Positions 14,403 through 21,086 of a DNA stretch of 21,086 nt are shown here, in pieces; position 1 is the stretch's first letter; every line of letters starts with the position of its first letter. The notes under the pieces were generated by a model that did no database searches, was not told where the DNA came from, and saw nothing but the letters and a program-made list of their open reading frames with translations. The DNA is from an uncultured Prevotellaceae bacterium (GTDB lineage: Bacteria > Bacteroidota > Bacteroidia > Bacteroidales > Bacteroidaceae). The stretch is from positions 1 through 21,086 of the forward strand of contig UQST01000045.1 of assembly GCA_900543815.1 (NCBI GenBank), written 5' to 3'. The position numbers were made by a program, and so were the translations under genes.

Positions 14403-14446
14403 AAAGGCATCCGCCGATGTGCGCCTGCACACCAGCGGATGCCTTT
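14403..14446 (-). terminator. Probable terminator of the porin operon
   Basis: AAAGGCATCCGC (14403-14414) pairs perfectly with GCGGATGCCTTT (14435-14446); the loop adds a TGTGC/GCACA stem. On the minus strand the stem is followed by T-rich ATTGTTT, and it lies 57 nt beyond the porin stop. The plus strand also has TTTT, so it may act in both directions. Confidence 0.7.
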
Positions 14447-14503
14447 TGGATGATAAGAGAGAGGGGGCTACCCCACCCCTGGCTGCTGCCTTTTACCCTC
14501 GGG

Positions 14504-16756
14504 TCAATTGAAGAAGTTCCAGCTCACACCGAAATGGAACGTGCGTGGGTTGATGGGATAATGAGGTGCCCAGAAGGCATGCCCGGTACCCTGATTGACG
14601 TGGTTCATAGCCACATAAAGGCGGCAATGCTTCAAGTGAAGGTTTGCATACACATTCACTATCGGGTAGTTGCCTATCTTCACTCGCGCGTTCTGATTGT
14701 CCTGCACGGCAAACTGGCCCACCGAAGTGGAATAGTCGGGTGCGTAATAGGAGGTGAAGTAGCGGAGGTCGCCGCCCAACTGCACCCTCAGAACCTTGGC
14801 CAGGCGGAAGAGGAGATAGACGTTGGTGTAAAGGGTAACGTCTGGCAAGGGAAGGGCAACCTTGTCAGAGGACTTCTGATAAGTGACTTCGCTGTCCCAA
14901 TGGACGGGTCCGAACTTCAAGTCCTGCGCCAGAGTGGCGCTGAACACCTGCACGCTGCCGCTCGTCTGCCTTACCGCTACGGCACGGCTATAGTCTCCGG
15001 GGATGATGCTGCCCACCTTAGTGCTGTCCTTCAGCGTGTTCTGCATGCCGAAGTAGGTGTAATTGGCCACATTCTCAAAGCCCACATTGACTCGGGTACC
15101 GAACTTGCACAGGCGCAGGCTTCCCTCTATGCGGGTACGCAGTTCGCGGTCCAGACTGTTGTCCCACCATGCGCTCTGCGAGTGGTAGTGCCTGAAGTAG
15201 AAGTCGGGAGTCTGGTGCTTGACGTAGGCATGCACGTTGACAGCCAGACTGTCCTTGCGTCCCATGCGCACTCCCAGGTCGATGTTTCCATCCACGGCAA
15301 AGTCTCCGCTGCGCTCTCCCACAAGCCAAATCTCACCGTTCACATTATAGTGTATGAGCTTACCCTGCGTTCGGGCTATCTCTCCACCTACCGAGATGTC
15401 ATTCTCCACGTACTTGCGCTGCCCCACGGTATCGCGCTCAGTCTGCCAATCCACCATACGATAGTTGCGCACTTCATGCGTTCCGAAGAGCGTGATACCC
15501 ATCTGTGCCCACTTGTTGAAGCCCTCTCTCAGGGCCACTCCCACCGTATTGCGCACGGCCATGGAGCGGGTTTTGTCGAGCACGTCATTCCATTGGCCAT
15601 AGTAATGATTGGTGTAGTAGCTGTCGGGGGTGCTGTGTGCGGCATAGTTGTGACTGAGCCTGCGGGCATCAAAGGTGTGTATGATGCTGGTGACGGGAAC
15701 GAACTCCTGGGGTGTCACAAGCTGGCTCTCCCACTTCCTCATGAGCGAATCCACCATCACCTGGCGTGCTACGCTGTCCTCGCGAAGCACCTGCTGAAGG
15801 CTGTCGGACAGCGACATGAGGAGTTCGCTCTCCGATGGCGGAGTGGGTTTGAGCGAGTCGGGCACCTCTATATCGCGGTAGAAACCGAGGTTGTAGCGAT
15901 GTGTGAGGTAGAAGTTCTGCTCATGATTGCGGTTCCACGTCTGGCTGAGCATGACGGGGATATCCTTACTGGAGTACTTCTGCTGGAAGCTCTGCGGGTT
16001 GCGGATATAGTTGTCATCCTCGATGCCGCCGTTCTCACCCATCTTCATATCGTTGATGTTGATATAGGCATGTATGTTGTAGCGCTCTCCACGGTGGTAT
16101 CCGTAGAAAGTGCTACCGAACATACTGTTGGCCTGACTGTTGTAATATCCGCGCCCGTAAAGGTAGTCCAACTTCAATCCCAGGCCGGAGAGCTTGTTGA
16201 TGTTCGAGGCAAAATAGGCCCGCACACGGTCTTCTCCGTTCTGGTTGTTTCCGCACTTGTGGTAGGCGAGGTTGGTTACGGGACTCAACGTATTAGTGAA
16301 GCGGAAGTCCTGCAGAGCCGTGCGGAAGAAGCTGAAGGGTTTCACGAAGAGGAAATCATCGTTCACCTCACGCTCCATGAACACACGGCTCTCGCGCGGA
16401 GAACCCGCATTGCCCAGGATGTTATAGTGTCCCGTATAGCCCTCTGTATTGTTGAAGTTCTGGAAGTTGTGCACCACAGTATCATTGTTCTCGGCATCTA
16501 TCACCGTTCCCAACCTGCGATCCACACGCCACTGGAACTGTCCCACGGGTATCTTCTTAGCCTTCTTTCGCTTGGTGGTATCGCGTCCCCAAGTGGTACG
16601 ATTGGCCTTCTCCTGTTCGTCCTCCATACCCTGTGAGCTGCCTATACCCGCGTTGTTGGCATTGCGCAAAGGAAGCTGCGCCAGCACCATCTGCATGGAA
16701 CAGGCGAAGAAGCACAACACGAGGGTCAGGCATCTGACTTTCATCAATTTCTGCAT
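14504..16756 (-). CDS. Putative outer-membrane porin (Porin_10 family)
   Basis: A 750-residue outer-membrane beta-barrel. A signal peptide (about 5-26, cleavage after VLA) is followed by a basic, low-complexity N-terminal segment (50-70, KRKKAKK). The rest is alternating aromatic and polar strands, including HYNILGNAGSPRESRVF (109-125), typical of the Bacteroidetes 'putative porin' family. A charged helical insert lies near 325-375 (SESELLMSLSDSLQQVL). The C-terminus FHFGVSWNFFN ends in an aromatic strand suited to BAM recognition. There is no TonB box, so it is not a SusC-type transporter. An AGGAGG lies 3 nt before ATG 16756; a second ATG at 16744 is also possible. It begins 9 nt after the small two-TM gene and is presumably its operon partner. 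Substrate unknown. Confidence 0.85.
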   Translation of the reverse strand: MQKLMKVRCLTLVLCFFACSMQMVLAQLPLRNANNAGIGSSQGMEDEQEKANRTTWGRDTTKRKKAKKIPVGQFQWRVDRRLGTVIDAENNDTVVHNFQNFNNTEGYTGHYNILGNAGSPRESRVFMEREVNDDFLFVKPFSFFRTALQDFRFTNTLSPVTNLAYHKCGNNQNGEDRVRAYFASNINKLSGLGLKLDYLYGRGYYNSQANSMFGSTFYGYHRGERYNIHAYININDMKMGENGGIEDDNYIRNPQSFQQKYSSKDIPVMLSQTWNRNHEQNFYLTHRYNLGFYRDIEVPDSLKPTPPSESELLMSLSDSLQQVLREDSVARQVMVDSLMRKWESQLVTPQEFVPVTSIIHTFDARRLSHNYAAHSTPDSYYTNHYYGQWNDVLDKTRSMAVRNTVGVALREGFNKWAQMGITLFGTHEVRNYRMVDWQTERDTVGQRKYVENDISVGGEIARTQGKLIHYNVNGEIWLVGERSGDFAVDGNIDLGVRMGRKDSLAVNVHAYVKHQTPDFYFRHYHSQSAWWDNSLDRELRTRIEGSLRLCKFGTRVNVGFENVANYTYFGMQNTLKDSTKVGSIIPGDYSRAVAVRQTSGSVQVFSATLAQDLKFGPVHWDSEVTYQKSSDKVALPLPDVTLYTNVYLLFRLAKVLRVQLGGDLRYFTSYYAPDYSTSVGQFAVQDNQNARVKIGNYPIVNVYANLHLKHCRLYVAMNHVNQGTGHAFWAPHYPINPRTFHFGVSWNFFN

Positions 16757-16765
16757 CTCCCTCCT

Positions 16766-17014
16766 TTACAAGAAAAAGCGGACAAAGAACTCGCCCACTT
16801 TGAACAGCATGCCCACGCCGATGACAGCGAGGGCTGCTATGTGATGATTATCCGAACAAAAATAGAGCACGAGACCAACAGCTGCCAAGAGCAGGAATAT
16901 CATGTTCAAAGCCTGCCTCAACCCCTTATGGTCACTGAACCTGCGCCTCTTGCGGCGTATCCGCTCCAGTTCTGTTTCTCTGTCTGTCTGTCTGTTTGTC
17001 TGCATCATGAGCAT
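16766..17014 (-). CDS. Small two-TM membrane protein upstream of the porin
   Basis: An 82-residue protein. Residues 1-17 derive largely from a TCTG-type DNA repeat (QTNRQTDRETE). A basic stretch ERIRRKRRRFSDHKGLR (17-33) follows, then two TM helices (about 36-52 and 58-78) ending FFVRFFL. Similar small proteins precede the putative porin gene in other Bacteroidales as I recall, but no function is known to me. ATG codons at 17014, 17008 and 17005 are all possible starts. It follows the DUF4468 gene after 26 nt and precedes the porin by 9 nt. Confidence 0.72.
   Translation of the reverse strand: MLMMQTNRQTDRETELERIRRKRRRFSDHKGLRQALNMIFLLLAAVGLVLYFCSDNHHIAALAVIGVGMLFKVGEFFVRFFL
16979..17002. 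repeat. Tetranucleotide repeat (TCTG) next to a start codon
   Basis: Four perfect TCTG copies (16979-16994), then TTTG and another TCTG (16999-17002), all within codons 5-12 of the small membrane-protein gene. Four-base repeats change the reading frame when copy number changes. Confidence 0.85.
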
Positions 17015-17040
17015 TCAAGATTGGTTTTCTGTGACGACCA

Positions 17041-17664
17041 TTACTCGGTCACCACCACTCCTGAGCGAACCTCCACGGTGCGCTTGACCTCGAACTTGTC
17101 GATAGCCAGTGCAAAGATTTCCTCTGCGCGGTCTATTGTCTTCTTGCGGAACTTGCCGCTGCGGGGATAGAGTTTCTTGCCCGACTTGGCTATGGCAGCC
17201 TGGTCGGTAATCCACTCCTCGGCCTTGTACGACTCTCCCTTGGTGCCATCGGTCTGCTCGGCATAGTAGTAGGAGATCTGGGAAATCTCCATCTCCACCT
17301 TGTCGCCGGTCACTTTGGCAGACACCTGATAGCGGAAGCGGGTGCGATCGAGGTAGAGAGGCTTGTTCTTGAATACCATCCACTCCTCCACACGAGCCAC
17401 TACCAGACCGCCCTCCTGGCCATCTGATATCACTCGGGTACGCAGTCCCTCGATGCCTTTGCCCACCAGGTCATTGACCACGAAGTCCTTTACGCCGGCC
17501 AGCACATCCTGCTGACTCTTGCCAGGCACGCGGAATGACTTGCGGAAGACCACCATTCCGTTCTCCTCGGGCACAGCGCCTGCCAGGTATTTGGAATCTA
17601 CGTCGGATTTGGCTCCTGCTGTAATAGAAAGCAGGGCGAACAATGCTAAAAGAATCTTTTTCAT
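17041..17664 (-). CDS. DUF4468 domain-containing exported protein
   Basis: A 207-residue protein with a Sec signal peptide (1-18, cleavage after TAGA), so probably periplasmic. After VPEENGMVVFRKSFRVPGKSQ (31-51, first half 31-40) comes an alpha/beta domain of the DUF4468 type (TBP-like fold), including VARVEEWMVF and YYYAEQ segments. The C-terminal region is basic and helical. Function is unknown; the family is widespread in Bacteroidetes envelopes. The 5' leader is G-free for 37 nt (17704-17668), probably unstructured. No -7 box was found, so it may be read through from the response-regulator gene 130 nt upstream. Confidence 0.8.
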   Translation of the reverse strand: MKKILLALFALLSITAGAKSDVDSKYLAGAVPEENGMVVFRKSFRVPGKSQQDVLAGVKDFVVNDLVGKGIEGLRTRVISDGQEGGLVVARVEEWMVFKNKPLYLDRTRFRYQVSAKVTGDKVEMEISQISYYYAEQTDGTKGESYKAEEWITDQAAIAKSGKKLYPRSGKFRKKTIDRAEEIFALAIDKFEVKRTVEVRSGVVVTE

Positions 17665-17743
17665 ATCGTTTGTGTGTTGTTTTATTTGTGTTGTTGTGAT
17701 GTGTCAATATTGTCTCTGGCCTCTATCAGTAACTTCCTCCACC

Positions 17744-17758
17744 CGGAGCAATGCTCCG
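17744..17758. terminator. Small hairpin after the response-regulator gene
   Basis: CGGAGC (17744-17749) pairs with GCTCCG (17753-17758) across a 3-nt loop, 36 nt beyond the response-regulator stop. No T-tract follows, so a terminator role is doubtful; it could be an RNA-stability structure. Confidence 0.3.
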
Positions 17759-17794
17759 TGCAGACCGGGCACAGGCTTTGGCCAGGCGGGTGAA

Positions 17795-18532
17795 TCAGAG
17801 CAGATGGTTGGAGACGAACTTCTGCAGTTCCTCCTTATATCCGTCGCTGATGGGCAGTTGCTCCGATGCGATGTTCAAGGCACCCTTGTTGATGCTGGTC
17901 ACCTTGCTCATCTGCACCAGATAGGAGCGGTGAATGCGCATGAATCTGGGGTAAGGAAGCTTCTCCTCCAGCAGCTTCATGCTCATGAGCGTCATCACTG
18001 GACGGGAGCCTTCAAGGTAAATCTTCAGGTAGTCCTTCAGGCCTTCCACATAAAGTATCTTGTCCAAGGGAATCTGCACAAGCTTGTAGTCGCTCTTTAC
18101 ATATATGAAGTTGTCGGTCCCCATGGAGCCTGCACTGTCCTTGCCATTGTCATGCGACACCACATTCGACTGCGTGAACCATGCCAAGGCCTTGTTTACG
18201 CTCTCAAGGAACTCGTTGTAGTTGATGGGTTTCTTCAGGTAGTCGAGTGCGTTGACACGGAATCCTTCGACCGCATATTCGCTGAACGCTGTGGTGAAGA
18301 TGACCCTTGTCTGGCTGGGCAACATGCGACTGAACTGCATGCCATCGACGTCTGGCATCTGGATATCGAGGAAAGCCACGTCAACGGGGTCGGATATAAG
18401 GTCGCGCAAAGCAGACGACGCACTGTCATACTGGCCCTTCAAGGTGAGGAAGGGAGTCTTCTGCACATAGCTCTCGAGCAAGGCTCTTGCCAGAGGTTCG
18501 TCATCTACGATGGCACATGTAATCTTGTTCAT
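17795..18532 (-). CDS. LytTR-family response regulator
   Basis: A 245-residue two-component regulator. The receiver domain (1-120) has acidic pair D10-D11, phospho-acceptor D56 in FLDIQMPDVDG, T80 and K101. The LytTR DNA-binding domain (about 138-240) contains FIYVKSDYKLVQIPLDKILYVE (first half 142-152) and FMRIHRSYLVQ. Such regulators bind imperfect direct repeats upstream of target promoters. The start overlaps the histidine-kinase stop by 4 nt (ATGA), making the pair translationally coupled. Likely targets are the flanking envelope genes, but no binding sites could be identified. Confidence 0.95.
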   Translation of the reverse strand: MNKITCAIVDDEPLARALLESYVQKTPFLTLKGQYDSASSALRDLISDPVDVAFLDIQMPDVDGMQFSRMLPSQTRVIFTTAFSEYAVEGFRVNALDYLKKPINYNEFLESVNKALAWFTQSNVVSHDNGKDSAGSMGTDNFIYVKSDYKLVQIPLDKILYVEGLKDYLKIYLEGSRPVMTLMSMKLLEEKLPYPRFMRIHRSYLVQMSKVTSINKGALNIASEQLPISDGYKEELQKFVSNHLL

Positions 18533-19806
18533 CTTGTATAAATGGTTAGTAATGAATAGTATTCGTTGTTATCATCCACTCCCTGCTCCCAACTGAACTT
18601 GCCAGGATAGAGCAGTTCGAGTCTGCGTCTCACCAACTGTAGTCCCACCCCATGACCGCTTTTGTCGTCGGTGGATTTAGGGTGATTGCTGTTGCGGATG
18701 TCGGCATGGATTATCCCGGAATCCACAGAACCGGTGATGTGAATGCTCACATATCCCTCATTGCCGCTTATTCCATGCTTGAAGGCATTCTCTACCAGAG
18801 AGATGAGAATGAGGGGAGCTATGAGGAGGGAGCCGCTTTCGCGCATATTGTCAACAAACTCCACACGCACACTGGGTGAGATGCGGAGCCGCATGAGGTC
18901 AACATATCGGCGCAGGAAATCTACCTCGCGCTCCAAGGTGGTATAGGCATCGCGGTTCTGATAGAGCATGTGGCTGAGCAGGCGGCTGAGGTTCATGATG
19001 GCCTCCTGCGCCTTTCCCTGGTCAAATACGACAAGTGCATAGATATTGTTGAGCGTATTGAGCAAGAAATGAGGGCTCACCTGGTTCTTCAGGCTCTGCA
19101 GTTCGGTCTCCGTCTGACGAAGTTCGGCCTGCTTGCGTGCCATATTGGCTTTGCGGAAGCGGAAACTCATGTGGAGCACCACAGCCAGTACCACCAGCAA
19201 CAGATAAACCATGAAATCGCGCACGGCAATGACCAAGTCTATCCACACTTTACCCTTCGTGGCACCGAAGAAGCGCCAATGACGGCGACCAGACTCAGGT
19301 AGCATCCTGTCATAACAGCCTGGTTCGCGCGATGCACGAAACTCCTCGTCGTCATACACATAACTTCTGGGAGCCTGCGATTGGGGTTCCACGCTATCCC
19401 GTCGGGTCTTGTTTTTCACCACCTGCTGGTAACGAGCCAGAAGCAAAGAGTCTGCCATACCCTCACTCTCCCACCTGTCTATCTGGATACGCTCAATTCT
19501 CATCTGCCACGAATAGTTCCAGAATCCGTTGACCGTCTGCGCTGCAATGATGAGTATAAGGTTGAGCATGACGAACCGACGCAGATTGTGATTCCTTAGA
19601 TACTTGGGTACGAGCCAGATGTAATTGACATAGAAGACAATGGCAAGCAGAGCGGGACTGACAAGCAAGGGCATCGCGTGGGACAAGACACCGACAAAGC
19701 CTTCTTCCCGCACGAACATCATCTGCGGGAAGAAGAAAATCACCATCCACGCCATAATGTGAATCATGATTTCCAGTATATGGTGCCGACTCTCGTCCTT
19801 AGCCAT
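18529..19806 (-). CDS. LytS-like sensor histidine kinase
   Basis: A 425-residue inner-membrane kinase. TM helices lie at about 13-31, 42-62, 78-97 and 189-213. Between the third and fourth is a charged segment of about 90 residues (98-188), expected in the periplasm, which could be the sensory part. The His_kinase domain contains SPHFLLNTLNN with H246, the N-box NAFKHGI (340-346), and the G-box GHGVGLQLV (384-392). It is partner to the LytTR regulator through a 4-nt overlap. The ABC-permease gene ends 77 nt upstream. The signal is unknown; cell-envelope or transport stress is plausible from the neighbours. Confidence 0.94.
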   Translation of the reverse strand: MAKDESRHHILEIMIHIMAWMVIFFFPQMMFVREEGFVGVLSHAMPLLVSPALLAIVFYVNYIWLVPKYLRNHNLRRFVMLNLILIIAAQTVNGFWNYSWQMRIERIQIDRWESEGMADSLLLARYQQVVKNKTRRDSVEPQSQAPRSYVYDDEEFRASREPGCYDRMLPESGRRHWRFFGATKGKVWIDLVIAVRDFMVYLLLVVLAVVLHMSFRFRKANMARKQAELRQTETELQSLKNQVSPHFLLNTLNNIYALVVFDQGKAQEAIMNLSRLLSHMLYQNRDAYTTLEREVDFLRRYVDLMRLRISPSVRVEFVDNMRESGSLLIAPLILISLVENAFKHGISGNEGYVSIHITGSVDSGIIHADIRNSNHPKSTDDKSGHGVGLQLVRRRLELLYPGKFSWEQGVDDNNEYYSLLTIYTR

Positions 19807-19883
19807 TCAGTCTCTGTCCTTTTCCTTATATTTAGAAGTTTACAATCTGTTGGTCTGTCCCTGTCAGAGCACCCGCTCGCGGG

Positions 19884-21086
19884 TTACTCATATCTGATAG
19901 CCTCGATGGGGTCCATTCGGGCAGCCTTGCGGGCAGGCACATAACCGAAGAACACTCCGATGAATGCACACAGGCAGAAGCTCACGCCCACACTCCAGAA
20001 GGGCACATCGCTGGGCAGACCGCAGAATGTGGATGCTATCCAACTGCCTCCGTAGCCCAATGCCACTCCCAATACTGCTCCCGTGAGGGATATCATGATG
20101 CTCTCGATGAGGAACTGACTCAGGATATCCACCCCGCGTGCTCCTACCGACATGCGCAGTCCTATCTCCTTGGTACGCTCTGTCACACTCACCAGCATGA
20201 TATTCATGATGCCTATGCCAGCAACCAGCAGCGAGAAAGCTGCCGCCACTACCAGGATGATGGTGATAGTGTCCATGGTGCTTCCCATAGTCTCCATCAT
20301 CTCCTGCTGCGAGCGTATGGTGAAATCGTCTTCAGCATCGTCCTTCAACTTATGGTTGTGCCTGATGATACCCGTTATCTCTTCGATGGCCGCATCACTG
20401 AGGTCCTCACTCAAGGCACTCATGTTGATACTGTTGAAATAGGTCTGTGCGGCTATACGCTTCATCACGGTGGTATAGGGTGCGATAATCACATTGTCCT
20501 GGTCCATACCCCATGAGTTGTAGCCTTTTGCCTTCAATACTCCCACGATGCGGAACGGTATGCTCTTGAAGCGGATAGTCTTGCCCACACAGGGAGCATC
20601 CTTGTCACCGAAGAGTTCTTTCACTATGGTGCGCCCGACAACGCACACTTTGGCACTCTTCTTCACATCCTCCTCATTGAAGCAATCGCCCTCCTCCACT
20701 GTCCAGAGCTTGATGTCAAGATACTCGGGCGACTCTCCGTAGAGCGATGTGGTGGTGTTGTTGGCACCATAGATGACCTGTCCACTACTGGTCACTTCAG
20801 GGCTGATGTGCGTTACCAGCGTGGCATCAGAGAGCAGGCTCTGGTAATCGGCCATCTTGAGAGTCTGCATCGAACTGGGATCACGGCGCACTCCGCCTCG
20901 CATGTCAGCACCCGGGCGAAGGGTGAGCAGATTGGTTCCCATCTTGCTCAACTCAGCCCTCACACTCTGCTTGGAGCCTTGTCCTATGGCCATCATGATG
21001 ATGACGGCAGCCACTCCAATGATGATTCCCAGCATGCTGAGGAAGGAGCGGAACTTATTGCTCAGTATTGCGTTGATGGCAACTTT
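19884..21086 (-). CDS. MacB-type ABC transporter permease (5' end outside window)
   Basis: At least 400 residues, partial. The frame runs off the right edge; the 17 codons before the internal Met at 21035 read KVAINAILSNKFRSFLS, the usual MacB N-terminal cytosolic helix. It continues MLGIIIGVAAVIIMM (first TM), a large periplasmic MacB_PCD domain with VGRTIVKELFG and FRIVGVLKAKG, then the FtsX domain with VAGIGIMNIMLVSVTERTKEIG (split over the membrane) and three C-terminal TMs. It ends MDPIEAIRYE, the classic terminus. No ATPase domain is seen in this part. MacB proteins use periplasmic mechanotransmission to expel substrates through an outer-membrane channel. The kinase gene follows 77 nt later. 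Confidence 0.93.
   Translation of the reverse strand, partial: KVAINAILSNKFRSFLSMLGIIIGVAAVIIMMAIGQGSKQSVRAELSKMGTNLLTLRPGADMRGGVRRDPSSMQTLKMADYQSLLSDATLVTHISPEVTSSGQVIYGANNTTTSLYGESPEYLDIKLWTVEEGDCFNEEDVKKSAKVCVVGRTIVKELFGDKDAPCVGKTIRFKSIPFRIVGVLKAKGYNSWGMDQDNVIIAPYTTVMKRIAAQTYFNSINMSALSEDLSDAAIEEITGIIRHNHKLKDDAEDDFTIRSQQEMMETMGSTMDTITIILVVAAAFSLLVAGIGIMNIMLVSVTERTKEIGLRMSVGARGVDILSQFLIESIMISLTGAVLGVALGYGGSWIASTFCGLPSDVPFWSVGVSFCLCAFIGVFFGYVPARKAARMDPIEAIRYE

Larger units (their letters stand above)
13828..14503. other. Repeat-rich non-coding region
   Basis: A 676-bp gap between the orphan membrane-protein gene and the porin gene, which converge here. Short frames are open on both strands but show no family similarity, and their periodic parts come from DNA repeats. 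Contents: hairpin 13867-13913, inverted CCGTTTG motifs (13991 and 14083), palindrome 14125-14150, a 17-bp inverted repeat enclosing 21-nt tandem repeats (14186-14283), and terminator-like hairpin 14403-14446. Confidence 0.8.

Noticed and set aside
13879..14404. Overlapping small ORFs on both strands in the repeat region
   Set aside because: No family similarity and no promoter. The heptad-like peptides arise from the 21-nt DNA repeat, which leaves several frames open by chance.
14417..16636. A 739-codon open frame on the plus strand opposite the porin
   Set aside because: It is antisense to a gene with signal peptide, barrel pattern and terminator. Its translation is His/Val/Leu-rich with no domain, as expected from the mirror of a GC-moderate coding strand.
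19871..19884. Hairpin ACCCGC/GCGGGT at the ABC-permease stop as a terminator
   Set aside because: The stem is short and no T-tract follows on the minus strand; read-through into the kinase gene seems at least as likely.

Overview
The window looks like chromosomal DNA of a Bacteroidales bacterium, most likely Prevotellaceae (Prevotella in the broad sense). I judge this from Bacteroidetes-type promoters (TAnnTTTG at -7, sometimes with TTG near -33) and from families typical of the group: DUF4837 lipoprotein, DUF4468 protein, 'putative porin', GH109-type exported Gfo/Idh protein, LytS/LytTR pair and a receiver-less sigma-54 activator next to lptE. Base composition is moderately GC-rich. I see no phage, transposase, rRNA, tRNA or CRISPR array.

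Layout: (1) 1-260 holds a minus-strand structured ncRNA with its own strong promoter. Its two ends pair with each other, and it resembles 6S RNA. (2) 311-8467 is a long minus-strand run, in transcription order: rlmN, DUF4837 lipoprotein, a degenerate PdxA-like protein, an LPG-synthase-type membrane protein (TTG start), a sigma-54 activator, lptE, a TPR-like protein, secG, and a BadF-type N-acetylglucosamine kinase. Several of these overlap or are spaced by less than 25 nt. (3) 8636-10791 on the plus strand is a two-gene unit: an exported GH109-like protein and 5-formyltetrahydrofolate cyclo-ligase. It diverges from rlmN. (4) 10792-11103 is a non-coding convergent region with degenerate ~22-nt repeats. 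(5) 11104-12904 on the minus strand holds a cytosolic Gfo/Idh/MocA oxidoreductase and a YjjG-like HAD phosphatase. (6) 13042-13827 on the plus strand is an orphan multi-pass membrane protein. (7) 13828-14503 is 676 bp of non-coding DNA full of inverted and tandem repeats. (8) 14504-21086 on the minus strand is an envelope/signalling cluster: a MacB-type ABC permease cut by the window edge, a LytS-like histidine kinase, a LytTR response regulator, a DUF4468 protein, a small two-TM protein and a Porin_10-type outer-membrane protein.

The common theme is the cell envelope. LptE (LPS assembly), SecG (secretion), the flippase-like membrane protein and the sigma-54 activator share one transcription unit. 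The second cluster puts a MacB-type exporter next to a two-component system and an outer-membrane barrel. No single dramatic new system is evident. The most unusual items are the terminal-paired ncRNA, the catalytically degenerate PdxA-like protein, the 19-bp stem inside the folate gene, and the repeat-packed intergenic region with a 17-bp inverted repeat enclosing three 21-nt tandem repeats.
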